From assembly GCA_017853515.1 (NCBI GenBank), contig JAFMJK010000114.1:1-7069 (forward strand): DNA of 7,069 nucleotides, read 5' to 3'. Source of the stretch: Chthoniobacterales bacterium. GTDB taxonomy: Bacteria; Verrucomicrobiota; Verrucomicrobiia; Chthoniobacterales; JACTMZ01. The translations under genes and the position numbers were made by a program. Each line of letters starts with the position of its first letter. Within the stretch, counting starts at the first letter, position 1. Positions 6,552 through 7,069 of this stretch are shown piece by piece. Under the pieces are notes generated by a model that saw only the letters and a program-made list of their open reading frames with translations, searched no databases and was not told where the DNA came from.

Positions 6552-7069
6552 ATGTCCGCCTGCTGCCACAGCACAACAAATTGCGAGGAGGATTCCGAAC
6601 AGTTGGTCTTGAACCGCGAGGCCAAGACTTGGCTGCGTATCGGCATGGCCGGGCTCCTCGCCGCGCAGGCCATGATTTTCAGCCTCGCGGTCAATCTGTC
6701 GCCGGTCACCGGCACGGCGCGCTGGATCATTCACGGTGCACTCGCACTCTCCGCGCTCGGCGTCTTCCTGCTCGCCGGACTGCCCATTCTGCGCGAGTCG
6801 TGGAACGCGCTGCGCCACGGCCGAATTGTCTTCGAGCAGTTTTTTCTCGTCGGCATCATCGGCGCCTTTCTCGCTTCGGTGCACAGCTCCCTGACCGGCG
6901 CGGGCGGCGTCTACTACGAAATCGTCGCCGTGCTGGTGGCTATCTACACCTTCGGCACCATCCTTGCCCGCCAGCGCCGCGACGCACTGCGCCGCTCGAT
7001 CGAGAAAATCGGCGCGGCTTTCGATGCATGCGAGCGCATCGGCCCCGACGGACACCGCGAGCGCGTGAC
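6552..7069 (+). CDS. Probable heavy-metal-translocating P-type ATPase, N-terminal part only (cut off by window edge)
   Basis: The frame opens at ATG 6552 and is still open at the window end (172 full codons). It begins with a short Cys-rich segment (MSACCHSTTNC, Cys 4, 5 and 11), then an acidic stretch. Four hydrophobic helices follow at about 28-50, 58-80, 93-115 and 119-139. They are separated by short loops, including LPILRESWNALRHGRIVFEQ (77-96) and VYYEIVAVLVAIYTFG (120-135). The second loop resembles the M1-M2 region of P1B ATPases (family pattern vYFe..a.ll...lGr.LE). After helix four comes RQRRDALRRSIEKI, as expected before the actuator domain. The DKTGT phosphorylation motif and metal-binding CPC-type motif would lie beyond the window, so the family call is inferred. 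A generic four-helix membrane protein is the alternative. No full HMA domain precedes the helices. The Shine-Dalgarno is weak (GCAGG close to the ATG), and the gene is divergent from fabI. Confidence 0.62.
   Translation, partial: MSACCHSTTNCEEDSEQLVLNREAKTWLRIGMAGLLAAQAMIFSLAVNLSPVTGTARWIIHGALALSALGVFLLAGLPILRESWNALRHGRIVFEQFFLVGIIGAFLASVHSSLTGAGGVYYEIVAVLVAIYTFGTILARQRRDALRRSIEKIGAAFDACERIGPDGHRERV

Noticed and set aside
6537..7055. Minus-strand frame of 172 codons opposite the P-type ATPase start
   Set aside because: It is hydrophilic and motif-free, while the plus strand shows four well-formed membrane helices.
1..7069. CRISPR arrays, tRNA/rRNA genes, insertion sequences, prophage or defence genes
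   Set aside because: I looked for regular direct repeats, cloverleaf-like segments and transposase or nuclease motifs on both strands and saw none.

Overview
The window is a G+C-rich bacterial chromosomal segment with four protein genes. Three are read on the minus strand and one on the plus strand. Two run off the ends of the window: a very large secreted alpha-amylase-type protein at the left edge and the start of a probable metal-transporting P-type ATPase at the right edge. A secreted GH13 enzyme followed by Ig-like modules and Asp-rich calcium-type loops, weak Shine-Dalgarno sites and G+C-rich hairpin repeats between genes all fit a free-living member of the Verrucomicrobiota (an Opitutales-like relative). 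This assignment is inferred from style and is not proven by any marker gene.

Layout, left to right. Positions 1-4043 (minus) hold one uninterrupted reading frame of 1347 codons that continues past position 1. It has a signal peptide, a GH13 barrel with all catalytic residues, then Ig-like, calcium-loop, starch-binding-like and C-terminal beta-sandwich regions. Positions 4044-4198 form a short regulatory gap with a candidate promoter, a strong 22-base inverted repeat just downstream of that promoter, and a weak terminator for the gene to the right. Positions 4199-5578 (minus) encode a GlcD-type FAD-linked 2-hydroxyacid oxidase, and 5583-6359 (minus) encode FabI, the NADH-dependent enoyl-ACP reductase. 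The two are four bases apart and almost certainly share a transcript (fabI then glcD). Positions 6360-6551 are a divergent intergenic region with two G+C-rich hairpins that look like a dispersed repeat, plus a strong Shine-Dalgarno site that serves a five-codon leader ORF ending on the fabI start codon. Positions 6552-7069 (plus) encode four membrane segments and a Cys-rich N-terminus typical of heavy-metal P-type ATPases.

Functionally this is an ordinary accessory/housekeeping mixture: extracellular starch-type polysaccharide degradation, hydroxyacid oxidation, fatty acid elongation and metal transport. I do not see a new defence or mobile system. The points most worth a second look are the inverted repeat at the amylase promoter, the leader ORF coupled to fabI, the hairpin repeat pair, and the uncharacterised C-terminal modules of the amylase.
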